A stretch of 64,000 nucleotides of DNA from the NCBI GenBank assembly GCA_050110875.1, contig CP188828.1, forward strand, positions 1,922,001 to 1,986,000. Direction: 5' to 3'. The stretch comes from Methyloligella sp050110875. GTDB lineage: Bacteria; Pseudomonadota; Alphaproteobacteria; Rhizobiales; Methyloligellaceae. The position numbers and the translations under genes are program-made. Below are positions 7,397 to 17,073 of the stretch, piece after piece (within the stretch, counting starts at the first letter, position 1; every line of letters starts with the position of its first letter). Below the pieces are notes generated by a model. It made no database searches. It was not told the origin of the DNA and was given only the letters and a program-made list of their open reading frames with translations.

Positions 7397-8995
7397 TTAC
7401 CGCAGCAGATTGCCCATCAGTCCGCGCGCCAGGGATTTGCCGATCTTGGCGCCCGATGCGCCGCCGACGCTACGCCCGACGATATCGCCGGCTTGCTCCA
7501 CCGTATTACGCGCGAAATCGCGCGTAACCCTCTGCCACCCCGTCAGCTTCTTGCCGCCGCGATTGACGCCGAACACCCAATCCAGCATGCCGGGCCCGTC
7601 CTCTTCCTGCTTCGGCTGGGCGGGCTCGGCCGACCCCCTGCCCTTGCTGTTGGTTTTCGCTTCCTCGACGGTTGAAGCTCGCTCCTCCGCCTTCTTGGCC
7701 AGCACCTCGAAAGCCGAATCCCGGTCGATCGTTTTCTCGTACTCCCCGACCACCGGGCTCGCCGCGATCACCGCCTTACGCTCCGCATCCGTCACAGGTC
7801 CCGCCCGGGACTCCGGTGGCCGCACCAACGTCCGCTGCACGATGGTCGGCTCCCCCTTCTGATCCAGGGTGGAGACCAGCGCTTCGCCGACCCCGAGTTG
7901 TGTGATCGCCTTTTCCGTGTCGAAATCCGGATTGGGACGGAAGGTCGTGGCCGCCGCCTTCACCGCCTTCTGCTCCCGCGGCGTATAGGCCCGCAGCGCA
8001 TGCTGCACTCGATTGCCGAGCTGGCTGGACACCGTATCCGGCACGTCCAACGGGTTCTGGGTCACGAAATAGATGCCGACGCCCTTGGAGCGGATCAGCC
8101 GCACCACCTGCTCCACCTTGTCCAACAACGCCTTCGGCGCATCGTCGAACAGGAGATGAGCCTCGTCGAAGAAAAAGACGAGCTTCGGCTTGTCCGGATC
8201 GCCTACCTCCGGCAGTTCCTCGAACAATTCCGACATCAAAAACAGCAGGAAGATCGCGTAAAGCCGAGGCGACTGCATCAGCTTGTCGGCGGCCAGAATG
8301 CTGACATAGCCGCGCCCGTCCTTGGCGGTACGCATCAGATCTTCGATCTTGAGTGCCGGCTCGCCGAAGAAATGTTCCGCACCTTGCTGCTCCAGCACCA
8401 GCAATTGCCGCTGGATGGTGCCGATCGATGCCTTCGAGACATTGCCGTAGCTCGTCTTGATCTCGTTGCCGCGCTCGCCCAGCATTGTCAGTAGCGAACG
8501 CAAATCCTTGAGATCGAGCAGCAAAAGTCCCTCGTCGTCGGCAACCTTGAAGGCGATGTTGAGCACGCCCTCCTGGGCCTCGCTCAAATCCATCAGACGG
8601 GAAAGCATCAGCGGCCCGAGCTCGGTAATCGTGGCCCGGATCGGCACGCCCTGCTCGCCGAACAGGTCCCAGAATATCACCGGAAAAGCGCGATAATCGA
8701 GATCGAAGCCGATCTGTTTGGCCCGTGCTTCAAATCCCTTTTTCGGCTCGCCGGCTTCCGCGATACCGGCAAGGTCGCCCTTCACGTCGGCACAGAACAC
8801 CGGCACGCCCGCGGACGAGAAGCCCTCCGCTAGATCGTGCAAGGTCACCGTCTTACCGGTACCGGTCGCTCCCGTGATGAGCCCGTGCCGGTTGGCAAGC
8901 TTCAGATAGATGAACTCGGGCTTGACGCTCTGGCCGATATAGACCGAGTCCTCGGGCAGTGTCTGATCTGCTTCTGTCGTTTTCGTCTTAGCCAA
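7397..8995 (-). CDS. HerA-like ATPase (DUF853, helicase HerA-like C-terminal)
   Basis: 532 residues from a TTG at 8995, chosen because AAGGAGG lies five bases upstream. Walker A is GATGTGKT (residues 42-49). Walker B is the LVFFFDEAHLLF segment, and YFVTQNPLDVPD and LGNRVQHALRAYTPRE are typical of the DUF853 branch of the HerA/FtsK superfamily. HerA proper works with NurA nuclease in DNA-end resection, but no nurA is next door and the cellular role of this bacterial branch is poorly known. The C-terminus is Gly-rich (GRSVGGASGAKIGKSLARG). It diverges from the methylmalonyl-CoA mutase genes. Confidence 0.88.
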   Translation of the reverse strand: MAKTKTTEADQTLPEDSVYIGQSVKPEFIYLKLANRHGLITGATGTGKTVTLHDLAEGFSSAGVPVFCADVKGDLAGIAEAGEPKKGFEARAKQIGFDLDYRAFPVIFWDLFGEQGVPIRATITELGPLMLSRLMDLSEAQEGVLNIAFKVADDEGLLLLDLKDLRSLLTMLGERGNEIKTSYGNVSKASIGTIQRQLLVLEQQGAEHFFGEPALKIEDLMRTAKDGRGYVSILAADKLMQSPRLYAIFLLFLMSELFEELPEVGDPDKPKLVFFFDEAHLLFDDAPKALLDKVEQVVRLIRSKGVGIYFVTQNPLDVPDTVSSQLGNRVQHALRAYTPREQKAVKAAATTFRPNPDFDTEKAITQLGVGEALVSTLDQKGEPTIVQRTLVRPPESRAGPVTDAERKAVIAASPVVGEYEKTIDRDSAFEVLAKKAEERASTVEEAKTNSKGRGSAEPAQPKQEEDGPGMLDWVFGVNRGGKKLTGWQRVTRDFARNTVEQAGDIVGRSVGGASGAKIGKSLARGLMGNLLR

Positions 8996-9149
8996 CCCAG
9001 CCTCCTTAAACCCCGTTTCGTGAGCGAGTGTAGCCACCGGATCATACCCCCGCAAAGACGAAGCGCGACGCTTTTGGCCATTTTCTCCGCTTTGTTGCCG
9101 CTTCGCCTTCATGCTAGGAGGTCCGCTCTCGGATTGAGGTAACACCCTG

Positions 9150-11030
9150 GTGACAATGGCTGAACTGAGCTTAGCGGGCGATTTTCCGGAAACGACGGAG
9201 GCCGAATGGCGGGAACTAGTCGAAAAGGCGCTGAAAGGCGCGCTTTTCGAACGCCTCCAAACCCGTACCTATGACGGCAACGTCATCGAGCCGCTCTATC
9301 GGCCTGCACAAGGCAAGGAGCCCATTCCGGGCCGCGCCCCCCGCGCGCCTTGGGGTGTCATGCAGCGCATCGACCTGCCCGATGCGGAGGCCGCCCACAA
9401 ACAGCTCATGGACGATTTGTTCAACGGCGCGCCCGGACTTCAACTCGTCCTGAAAGGCGCGGTCGGCGATTACGGGTATGCCCTTCAGCCTGCCATGCTG
9501 GAGGCCGCCCTCAAGGACGTTCTCTTCGACAAGGGCGTCGAGATCGAGCTCGATTGCGGTGAAGATACCGGCGGTGCCGCCGAAGCTCTGGCCAACTTGG
9601 TCGAAGCGACGGGCGTTTCGCCCGCCGATTGCGTCATCCGTTTCGGCCTCGATCCCTTGGGCGCCTTCGCCGCCTACGGGGCGATCTCGAATCCGTGGCC
9701 CGATCTCGCTCCCGAATTTGCCGCCCGCATAAAGGTGCTTTCGGAGAAGGGGTTCAAAGGTCCCTTCGCCGTCTCTGACGGAAGGCCTGTCCACGCCGCC
9801 GGCGGCTCGGAAGGCCAGGAACTCGCCTTCGTTCTCGCCACCGCCGTGACATATCTCCGTAGCCTGGAAGACGCCGGCATCGCACTCGACCAGGCCCGCA
9901 AGCTGATCTCCTTCCGCCTCGCCGCCGATCAGAACCAATTCCTGACGCTCGCCAAGTTCCGCGCCCTTCGGCGCCTTTGGGCCCGCATCGAAGAAGCTTG
10001 CGGCCTCGCCCCCGAACCGGCCCATGTCAGTGCCGAGACCGCCTGGCGGATGATGACGAGACGCGACCCGTACGGAAACATGGTGCGCACCACCATCGCC
10101 TGCGCGGGCGCCGCCATCGGCGGCGCCAATGCCATGTCCGTGCTGCCCTATACGGCCGCCCTGGGGATTCCTCGCGATCACGCCCGCCGCGTCGCCCGCA
10201 ACACCCAGCTCATCCTCACGGAAGAATCCAACCTCCATCAGGTCTCCGATCCGGCCGCCGGCTCCGGCGCCCTGGAAGCCTTCACCGACGATCTCTGCCG
10301 CTCCGCCTGGGCGCTCTTCCAGGAGATCGAGAAGGCAGGCGGCGCCTACGAGGCCCTGAAGGCCGGTGTCGTCCAGAAGCACGTCGCCAAGACCCGTGCC
10401 GAGCGGGACGAGAACGTCGCGAAGCGGAAAGAGGCAATGATCGGCACCAGCGACTTCCCCGATCTCGACGAGGATAAGGTGGAGGTCGATCCGGCGCCCG
10501 CTCCGGAGCCCGCGAAGAATCCCCAGATCGCGCCCCTCGCCCGTTATCGGCTCGCCGAACCCTACGAAACCTTGCGCGACGCGTCCGACAACGCCCTGGA
10601 GAAGACCGGCAATCGCCCGGCCATCTTCCTCGCCACCATCGGCAAGCCGGCCGATTTCGTGGCCCGCGTCACCTTCGCCCGCTCCTTCTTCTCCGCCGGC
10701 GGCATCGCGCCAATCCTGCCGGAGAAGCCCGTCACCACCGAAAGCGGCGAACCCCAGACCTTCACCATCGAAGACACCGTGAAGGACTTCAAGGCGTCCG
10801 GCCTGAAGCTGATCTGCCTCTGCTCCTCCGACAAGGTCTACGCGGAGAAGGCGGCCGAGGCGGCGAAAGCTCTGAAGGACGCCGGCGCGAGCTTCATCTA
10901 TCTCGCCGGCAAGCCGAAAGACGGCCGCGAGGAGATGCAATCCGCCGGCATCGACGACTTCATCTTCGCCGGATGTGATACGCTTGGCGTGCTGCAGGAC
11001 GCGCAACAGAAACTGAGCGTCGGGAGTTGA
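9150..11030 (+). CDS. mutA: Methylmalonyl-CoA mutase, small subunit
   Basis: 626 residues from GTG at 9150 (GAGGT nine bases upstream; an ATG two codons later is the alternative). It has the TIM-barrel of the mutase (RRDPYGNMVRTTIACAGAAIGGANAMSVLPY region) and a degenerate C-terminal cobalamin-binding domain lacking the DxHxxG motif, as in the non-catalytic subunit of two-subunit enzymes. It partners with the 719-residue catalytic subunit eight bases downstream. The pathway is conversion of (R)-methylmalonyl-CoA to succinyl-CoA in propionate and odd-chain metabolism. Confidence 0.93.
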   Translation: MTMAELSLAGDFPETTEAEWRELVEKALKGALFERLQTRTYDGNVIEPLYRPAQGKEPIPGRAPRAPWGVMQRIDLPDAEAAHKQLMDDLFNGAPGLQLVLKGAVGDYGYALQPAMLEAALKDVLFDKGVEIELDCGEDTGGAAEALANLVEATGVSPADCVIRFGLDPLGAFAAYGAISNPWPDLAPEFAARIKVLSEKGFKGPFAVSDGRPVHAAGGSEGQELAFVLATAVTYLRSLEDAGIALDQARKLISFRLAADQNQFLTLAKFRALRRLWARIEEACGLAPEPAHVSAETAWRMMTRRDPYGNMVRTTIACAGAAIGGANAMSVLPYTAALGIPRDHARRVARNTQLILTEESNLHQVSDPAAGSGALEAFTDDLCRSAWALFQEIEKAGGAYEALKAGVVQKHVAKTRAERDENVAKRKEAMIGTSDFPDLDEDKVEVDPAPAPEPAKNPQIAPLARYRLAEPYETLRDASDNALEKTGNRPAIFLATIGKPADFVARVTFARSFFSAGGIAPILPEKPVTTESGEPQTFTIEDTVKDFKASGLKLICLCSSDKVYAEKAAEAAKALKDAGASFIYLAGKPKDGREEMQSAGIDDFIFAGCDTLGVLQDAQQKLSVGS

Positions 11031-11037
11031 TTATCAA

Positions 11038-13197
11038 ATGACCGGGATCCCGAATTTCACCGAGATCGCGTTTGCCGATGCCGGCAAGGCGGCAAGCCCG
11101 CAAGCCACTGAGGCCTGGACCACGCCGGAAGGCATCGACGTCGCCCCCGCCTACACGGAAGAGGCGCGCGAGGGGCTCGACTTCCTTGAGACCTATCCGG
11201 GCATCAAGCCATACCTGCGCGGTCCCTACCCAACCATGTATGTCCAGCGCCCCTGGACCGTCCGCCAATATGCCGGCTACTCCACGGCTGAGGAATCCAA
11301 CGCCTTCTACCGCCGCAATCTCGCCGGCGGCCAGCAGGGCGTCTCCGTCGCCTTCGATCTCGCCACCCATCGCGGCTACGATTCCGATCACCCCCGCGTT
11401 CCCGGCGATGTCGGCATGGCGGGCGTGGCCATCGACTCCATCTACGACATGCGCGTCCTGTTCGACCGCATCCCGCTCGATCAGGTCTCCGTCTCCATGA
11501 CCATGAACGGCGCGGTCCTGCCCGTGCTTGCCCTCTTCATCGTCGCGGGCGAGGAGCAGGGCGTGCCTCACGAGAAGCTGTCGGGCACCATCCAGAACGA
11601 CATCCTGAAGGAGTTCATGGTCCGGAACACCTATATCTATCCGCCCGGACCATCCATGCGCATCGTGGCTGACATCTTCGCCTATACCAGCCAGCACATG
11701 CCGAAATTCAACTCCATCTCGATTTCCGGCTATCACATGCAGGAAGCCGGCGCGACGGCCGACCTGGAGCTCGGATACACCCTCGCCGACGGCATCGAAT
11801 ACGTCCGCACCGGCATCGCGGCGGGGCTGGGCGTGGACGCCTTCGCCCCCCGCCTCTCCTTCTTCTGGGCCATCGGCATGAACTACTTCATGGAGATCGC
11901 CAAGATGCGCGCCGGCCGCATCCTCTGGGCGAAGCTCATGAGCCAGTTCGATCCGAAGAACGAGAAGTCCCTGGCGCTCCGCACCCATTGCCAGACCTCC
12001 GGCTGGAGCCTGGCCGCCCAGGACGTCTACAACAACGTCATCCGCACCTGCATCGAGGCCATGGCGGCGACCCAAGGTCATACCCAGTCGCTGCACACCA
12101 ACGGCCTGGACGAGGCCCTGGCCCTGCCGACGGACTTCTCCGCCCGCATCGCCCGCAACACCCAGCTCATGCTGCAGCAGGAATCCGGCACCATCGACAC
12201 CATCGATCCCTGGGGCGGCAGCTACTACGTCGAGCGCCTCACCCACGATCTTGCGGCCAAGGCCATGGCCCATATCGAGGAGATCGAGGAGATGGGCGGC
12301 ATGGCCAAGGCGATCGAGGCGGGTCTTCCGAAGCGCCGCATCGAGCAGGCCGCCACAGCCACCCAAGGCCGCATCGATTCCCGCCGCCAGACCATCGTCG
12401 GCGTGAACAAGTACAAGCCCGCCCGCGAGGAGGAGATCCGCCTCCTCAAGATCGACAACCGCTCGGTCCGCGAGCAGCAGCTCGAGAAACTCAAGAAGCT
12501 GCGTGCCGAACGCGACGAGGAGAAGGTGCAAGCCGCCCTCGACCGGCTCACCGAATATGCCGAAACTGGCAAGGGCAATCTTCTCGAAGGCGCCGTCGAG
12601 GCCGCCCGTGCCATGGCGACCGTCGGTGAGATTTCCGAAGCGCTTGAGAAGGTCTATGGTCGACACCGCGCGGAGATCACCGCGGTGACCGGCGTCTACA
12701 AGGCGGAGGTTGGCGCCATGGATGGCAATGCCGAGAAGCTCGCAGAGCTGATGGAAGAGTTCGAGGCCGAACAGGGTCGCCGGCCGCGCATCCTCGTCGC
12801 CAAGATGGGCCAAGATGGCCATGACCGCGGCCAGAAGGTGATCGCGTCCGCCTTCGCCGATCTCGGCTTCGACGTGGATATCGGACCGCTTTTCCAGACC
12901 CCGGAAGAAGCCGCCCGCCAAGCGGTGGAGAACGACGTCCACATCATCGGCGTCTCCTCCCTCACCGCCGGTCATCTCACCTTGGTGCCCGCCCTTCGCG
13001 AGGCCTTGGAGAAGATGGGCCGCGACGACATCATGATCGTGGTCGGCGGTGTGATCCCGCCCCAGGATTACGATGAGCTCTACGAGGCCGGCGCCAAGGC
13101 CATCTTCGGCCCCGGCACCCCCATCGCCGAGGCAGCCATGGATCTCGTCGCCAAGCTCAAGGGCGATGAAACGGAGCCCCAGCAAGCCGCCGAATAA
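11038..13197 (+). CDS. mutB: Methylmalonyl-CoA mutase, large (catalytic) subunit
   Basis: 719 residues, the normal length. The N-terminal barrel contains RGPYPTMY, WTVRQYAGYSTAEESN and FFWAIGMNYFMEIAKMRA. The C-terminal B12 domain has DGHDRG with His595 as the lower axial cobalt ligand, followed by SSLTAGHLTLVP and VVGGVIPPQDY. The adenosylcobalamin enzyme isomerises methylmalonyl-CoA to succinyl-CoA. The mutA stop is eight bases upstream and meaB follows about 90 bases downstream, so the three are likely co-transcribed. A cobalamin lower-ligand gene (bluB) occurs elsewhere in the window. Confidence 0.97.
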   Translation: MTGIPNFTEIAFADAGKAASPQATEAWTTPEGIDVAPAYTEEAREGLDFLETYPGIKPYLRGPYPTMYVQRPWTVRQYAGYSTAEESNAFYRRNLAGGQQGVSVAFDLATHRGYDSDHPRVPGDVGMAGVAIDSIYDMRVLFDRIPLDQVSVSMTMNGAVLPVLALFIVAGEEQGVPHEKLSGTIQNDILKEFMVRNTYIYPPGPSMRIVADIFAYTSQHMPKFNSISISGYHMQEAGATADLELGYTLADGIEYVRTGIAAGLGVDAFAPRLSFFWAIGMNYFMEIAKMRAGRILWAKLMSQFDPKNEKSLALRTHCQTSGWSLAAQDVYNNVIRTCIEAMAATQGHTQSLHTNGLDEALALPTDFSARIARNTQLMLQQESGTIDTIDPWGGSYYVERLTHDLAAKAMAHIEEIEEMGGMAKAIEAGLPKRRIEQAATATQGRIDSRRQTIVGVNKYKPAREEEIRLLKIDNRSVREQQLEKLKKLRAERDEEKVQAALDRLTEYAETGKGNLLEGAVEAARAMATVGEISEALEKVYGRHRAEITAVTGVYKAEVGAMDGNAEKLAELMEEFEAEQGRRPRILVAKMGQDGHDRGQKVIASAFADLGFDVDIGPLFQTPEEAARQAVENDVHIIGVSSLTAGHLTLVPALREALEKMGRDDIMIVVGGVIPPQDYDELYEAGAKAIFGPGTPIAEAAMDLVAKLKGDETEPQQAAE

Positions 13198-13290
13198 AGT
13201 CTGGCCCGCGTCCGACTTCTTTCATCATCGATTGCTTGCCGTGCGCCGCTTGCCGGATAGGGTAGCCATGCGTAAGCCAAGGATAGATTC

Positions 13291-14307
13291 GTGACTGCTC
13301 AGAAGCCAAAGCCCGCCCTCACCCTCGACGAGCTCGCCGAAAAGGTGATCGGCGGCGACCGCGTGGCCCTCGCCCGCGCCATCACTCTCATCGAGAGCGT
13401 GAAGCCTGAAGACCAGATCCGCGCCCAAGAGCTGCTCGAGCGTCTTCTTCCGAAGACGGGCAAGGCCGTCCGCATCGGCATCTCCGGCGTACCCGGCGCC
13501 GGCAAATCCACCCTCATCGATCAGTTCGGTCTCAACCTCATCGAGGCCGGCCACAAGGTAGCGGTGCTCGCCGTCGATCCGACCTCGTCTCGCAGCGGCG
13601 GCTCGATCCTCGGCGACAAGACGCGCATGGGGCGGCTCGCATCGGAGACTGATGCCTATATCCGCCCCTCCCCCGCAGGCGACAGCCTGGGCGGCGTCAC
13701 CAAGACCACCCGCGAGACCATGGCCGTGGCCGAGGCCGCCGGGTTCGATGTGGTGATCGTTGAGACCGTCGGCGTCGGCCAATCCGAAACCACCGTCTCC
13801 AAGATGGTGGATGTATTCGTCGTGGTCGCCATCCCCGGCGCGGGCGACGAGCTGCAGGGCATCAAGCGCGGCCTTCTCGAACTTGCCGACATCATCGCCG
13901 TCAACAAGGCCGACGGCCCCAATGTCGAGCACGCCGAGAAGGCGGCCGCAGAATACCGCGCCGGCCTGCACATCCTCGCCGCCGGCAATCCGGGCTGGTC
14001 GCCTTCCGTCCTCACCCTCTCCGCCCTGGAGAACAAGGGCCTCGATACCCTCTGGGAGAAGATCCAGGAGCGGCACAAATCCCTCAAGGAGAAAGGCGAG
14101 CTTGCCAAGCGCCGTGGCGAGCAGGCCGTGACATGGATGCGCGAGCTGTTCGAGCAGCGGCTGCTGGCCGCCTTCAAGGGCGGCCGCAAAGCCGCCCGCC
14201 AATGGAGCGAGATGGAAGACAAGGTCCGTACCGGCGAGATCAGCGCCGTCTCCGCCGCCGCCGAGCTCAGCCGGCTGGCGAGCGCCGGAGACCGGCCAAA
14301 GTCCTGA
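13291..14307 (+). CDS. meaB: Methylmalonyl-CoA mutase-associated GTPase MeaB
   Basis: 338 residues from GTG at 13291. It is a G3E-family P-loop GTPase: Walker A GVPGAGKS (66-73), VAVLAVDPTSSRSGGSILGD (switch region), ETVGVGQSE and NKADG (base recognition). MeaB gates cofactor loading and protects the mutase from inactivation. The C-terminal helical arm (about 270-338) is the dimerisation part of this family. Position behind mutA-mutB confirms the assignment. Confidence 0.95.
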   Translation: MTAQKPKPALTLDELAEKVIGGDRVALARAITLIESVKPEDQIRAQELLERLLPKTGKAVRIGISGVPGAGKSTLIDQFGLNLIEAGHKVAVLAVDPTSSRSGGSILGDKTRMGRLASETDAYIRPSPAGDSLGGVTKTTRETMAVAEAAGFDVVIVETVGVGQSETTVSKMVDVFVVVAIPGAGDELQGIKRGLLELADIIAVNKADGPNVEHAEKAAAEYRAGLHILAAGNPGWSPSVLTLSALENKGLDTLWEKIQERHKSLKEKGELAKRRGEQAVTWMRELFEQRLLAAFKGGRKAARQWSEMEDKVRTGEISAVSAAAELSRLASAGDRPKS

Positions 14308-14365
14308 ACGCCAAAGCCTGGAAAAACCCTTCTCCAAATATACGCCCTTGGCATAATCTGGGCCG

Positions 14366-15034
14366 ATGGCGGAGACCGACAAAACGAGATCCCTGCTCCT
14401 GACCGGCTTCGGGCCGTTTCCGGGCATCCCGAAGAACCCGTCCACAACCCTCGTGGAGGCGCTCGCAGAACGCCTCTCCGAAACGCCGGATCTCGTCCTG
14501 CATCGCCATGTCCTCACCACCGAATGGGACTATGTGCGCCACCAGGCGCCGGCGCTCCTGCAAGACAGCCAGCCCGACATGGTCGTTCATTTCGGCCTCT
14601 GCCGCGGCGCCAACGGATTCCGCATCGAGCGCTCCGCCTATAACCGGACAGGAAAGCTGAAAGATGCTGCCGGCGCGTTGCCGTCCCAAGCCGCGATCCT
14701 GGCAAGCGGCGCGCCCCGTCTCGACACGTCGCTCTCGACCGCCCGTCTCGCGCGAGACTTGCGCCAGAACGGTATCCCGGCCCTCCCATCCCTCAGCGCC
14801 GGACGCTATCTCTGCAACTATCTCTACTACCTCTCCCTCGATTGGGCGGCGCGCCAAGCCCAGAGCCGAGACAGAGCGCCGTTAGTGCTATTCGTTCATA
14901 TTCCGCCCGCGAAACGCGATGGCGGCTATCTTGACGAGGCTGGAATTTTGCGCGGCGCGGACAGCATCCTTCGGTACGTGCTGGAAGGCCCCAACCGCGC
15001 CGGCCGAACGATCGGCGAACCTCGCGCAGCTTAA
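14366..15034 (+). CDS. pcp: Pyroglutamyl-peptidase I family protein (C15)
   Basis: 222 residues. It begins with the family opening LLLTGFGPFPG, where most members have VTGFxPF. All three catalytic positions are conserved: Glu89 in GFRIERSAYN, Cys150 in AGRYLCNYLYY and His178 in LFVHIPP. These cytosolic cysteine peptidases remove N-terminal pyroglutamate from peptides. The gene follows meaB by about 60 bases, possibly in the same transcript, though no functional link to propionate metabolism is known. Confidence 0.87.
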   Translation: MAETDKTRSLLLTGFGPFPGIPKNPSTTLVEALAERLSETPDLVLHRHVLTTEWDYVRHQAPALLQDSQPDMVVHFGLCRGANGFRIERSAYNRTGKLKDAAGALPSQAAILASGAPRLDTSLSTARLARDLRQNGIPALPSLSAGRYLCNYLYYLSLDWAARQAQSRDRAPLVLFVHIPPAKRDGGYLDEAGILRGADSILRYVLEGPNRAGRTIGEPRAA

Positions 15035-15088
15035 GCGTTATCGTATGCGCCGCAGCGCGCCTTGGCGCCGACGGAAGGAGATCGGATC

Positions 15089-16438
15089 ATGCCCCTCGAC
15101 CGCCGCGACCTGATGCTGGGAAGCTTCGGCGCAGGCCTCGCATTGAGTGCTGGCGCTGGTGCCGCGACCGCTGCGGAGACGTCCGACGCACCGGCACCCC
15201 AAAGCACCTTCGATATCGTGCCCGCCGGCGGAGAGCTCGACCAGAGCGCCACCCTCCAGGTCGCCATCGAGAACGCGGCCGCCAGCGGCACAATCCTCAC
15301 CCTGCCCGCGGGCATCTATGCCGTCGGCGGGCTAGAACTCCCCTCCAGCACCGCCATCCGGGGCGTGCCCGGCCGCACCGTGCTGAAGCTCGCAAGTAGC
15401 AAATTCATCCTGAACGCCGAAGACGCCGACGGCGTGAGCCTCGACGGACTCATCCTCGATGGCGGCGACAAGCCCCTGCCCGAGAATGCCGCGCTCCTCC
15501 AGGCACACCGGACGCGCCATCTCGACATCGGCAATTGCCGCGTGCTCAACAGCACCCAGAACGGCATCGTCCTTCGCGGCTGCGGCGGACGCGTCGCCTT
15601 CTGCGAGATCGGCAAGATTGCGAAGACCGGCCTCTTCTCCAATGACGCGGCGGGAATGGAGATCGCCCACAATACCGTCCGCGATTGCGGCGACAACGGC
15701 ATCCAGGTCTGGCGGTCTGAGCCCGGCGACGACGGTACGCTCGTCCATGCCAATCGCATCCAGCGCATCGAGGCCAAGAGCGGCGGCAGCGGCCAATACG
15801 GCAATGGTGTCAATATCTTCCGCGCCGGCGCTGTGGTCGTCAGCAACAATCGGATCGCCGACTGCGCCTATTCCGCCGTGCGCGACAACAGCGGCAAGAA
15901 TTGCCAGATCGTCGGCAATTCCTGCTCCAGGCTCGGCGAGACCGCCATTTTCGTGGAATTCGCCTTCGACGGTGCGGTGATCGCCAACAACGTCATCGAC
16001 ACCGCATCCACCGGCATCTCGGTGACCAATTTCAACGAGGGCGGCCACCTCGCGGTCGTTCAAGGCAACCTGATCCGCAATCTCTTCTTCCGCAAAGGCA
16101 CCGGCTCCGGCGGCATCGGTATCGCGGCGGAAGCCGACTGCGCCGTCACCGGCAACGTGGTGGAGCGCTCCCCCGGCTACGGCCTCTTCTTCGGCTGGTA
16201 CAAATATCTGCGGGATATCTCCGCCACCGGCAATCTCATCCGCAATTGCCATATCGGCATCGGCGTCTCCACCGACGGGGAAGCCGGATATGCGCTGATC
16301 ACCGACAACATGATCTCCGGATCGAAGGACGGCGCCATCCGCGCCATGCAGGGACCGAAGCCCATCGGTCCCGACCTCGCCGCCGAAAGCGCCGAGTCGT
16401 TCCGAAACCTCGCCGTCTATTCCAATGTCGGGATCTGA
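15089..16438 (+). CDS. Tat-exported parallel beta-helix repeat protein (TIGR03808-like)
   Basis: 449 residues from the ATG at 15089 (AAGGAG eight bases upstream). The N-terminus MPLDRRDLMLGSFGAGLAL is a twin-arginine signal with cleavage near AATAAE. The body shows repeated short strands with Asn/Gly turns (IGNCRVLNSTQNGI, IAHNTVRDCGDNGIQV, VSNNRIADCAYSAV, ITDNMISGSKDGAI), the pattern of right-handed beta-helix proteins. This matches the family of Tat-translocated repeat proteins found in Hyphomicrobiales. Substrate or function is unknown; related folds bind or cleave polysaccharides. Monocistronic and convergent with the Lrp gene. Confidence 0.85.
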   Translation: MPLDRRDLMLGSFGAGLALSAGAGAATAAETSDAPAPQSTFDIVPAGGELDQSATLQVAIENAAASGTILTLPAGIYAVGGLELPSSTAIRGVPGRTVLKLASSKFILNAEDADGVSLDGLILDGGDKPLPENAALLQAHRTRHLDIGNCRVLNSTQNGIVLRGCGGRVAFCEIGKIAKTGLFSNDAAGMEIAHNTVRDCGDNGIQVWRSEPGDDGTLVHANRIQRIEAKSGGSGQYGNGVNIFRAGAVVVSNNRIADCAYSAVRDNSGKNCQIVGNSCSRLGETAIFVEFAFDGAVIANNVIDTASTGISVTNFNEGGHLAVVQGNLIRNLFFRKGTGSGGIGIAAEADCAVTGNVVERSPGYGLFFGWYKYLRDISATGNLIRNCHIGIGVSTDGEAGYALITDNMISGSKDGAIRAMQGPKPIGPDLAAESAESFRNLAVYSNVGI

Positions 16439-16459
16439 GCGCTGTTGGCGCCCGGCCGC

Positions 16460-16948
16460 TCACGCCTCCTCGGAGGCCAATTCCAGCGGCAGCCCCGTCG
16501 CCTCCTTCGCCGTGCGGATCACCAGCGATGTCTTCACGCTTTCCACATTGGGCGCCGCCGTCAGGTCGTGAATGATGAAGGATTGGAAGCGGCTGAGATC
16601 CGGTGCCACGCAGCGCAGCAGAAAGTCGATCTCGCCGGAGAGCATGGAGCATTCCCGCACGATCGGCGATCTCAGCGCCCGCTCCTCGAAGGCGATGAGA
16701 TCGGCCTCCGCCTGACTGTGCAGCTTCACCATGGCAAAGGCCGTCACGTCGAAGCCGAGCTTGCCGCCGTTCAGCACCGCCATATAGCGTTCGATGATGC
16801 CGGCCTCCTCCATGGCCCGCACCCGCCGCAGACATGGCGGCGCCGTGATGCCCACCTTGCGGGCAAGCTCGATATTGGTGATCCGCCCGTCTTCCTGCAG
16901 AAGCTGGAGGATCCGCCAATCGGTCTGGTCGAGGCGGGCGGCGCGCAT
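16460..16948 (-). CDS. Lrp/AsnC-family transcriptional regulator
   Basis: 162 residues from the ATG at 16948. The N-terminal winged helix is LDQTDWRILQLLQEDGRITN ... ITAPPCLRRVRAMEEAGII. The C-terminal RAM ligand-binding domain contains RECSMLSGEIDFLLRCVAPD. A GTG at 16981 in frame is an alternative start. Lrp-type proteins sense amino acids and regulate metabolism. In many Alphaproteobacteria such a gene lies next to trxB, as here (trxB is 1.2 kb away), but no target can be named from sequence. Confidence 0.9.
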   Translation of the reverse strand: MRAARLDQTDWRILQLLQEDGRITNIELARKVGITAPPCLRRVRAMEEAGIIERYMAVLNGGKLGFDVTAFAMVKLHSQAEADLIAFEERALRSPIVRECSMLSGEIDFLLRCVAPDLSRFQSFIIHDLTAAPNVESVKTSLVIRTAKEATGLPLELASEEA

Positions 16949-17073
16949 GGCGTGTCGGGCGACTCCCTGGAAATGCGCCACATGGCAGGCTAGAAGCCAA
17001 AGAGCTTTAGAATGCCACCCAGCGACGCGAAATAATCGGTCTCAAAACGATAATAAACGAAAAGCAGCCGGCA

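Noticed and set aside
9216..11006. A 596-residue open frame on the minus strand opposite mutA
   Set aside because: Same kind of shadow; no family signature and the mutA reading is certain.
10960..13185. A 741-residue open frame on the minus strand opposite mutB
   Set aside because: It is the mirror of a strongly conserved enzyme gene in GC-rich DNA. The translated protein is Gly/Ala/Leu/Asp-rich without domains.
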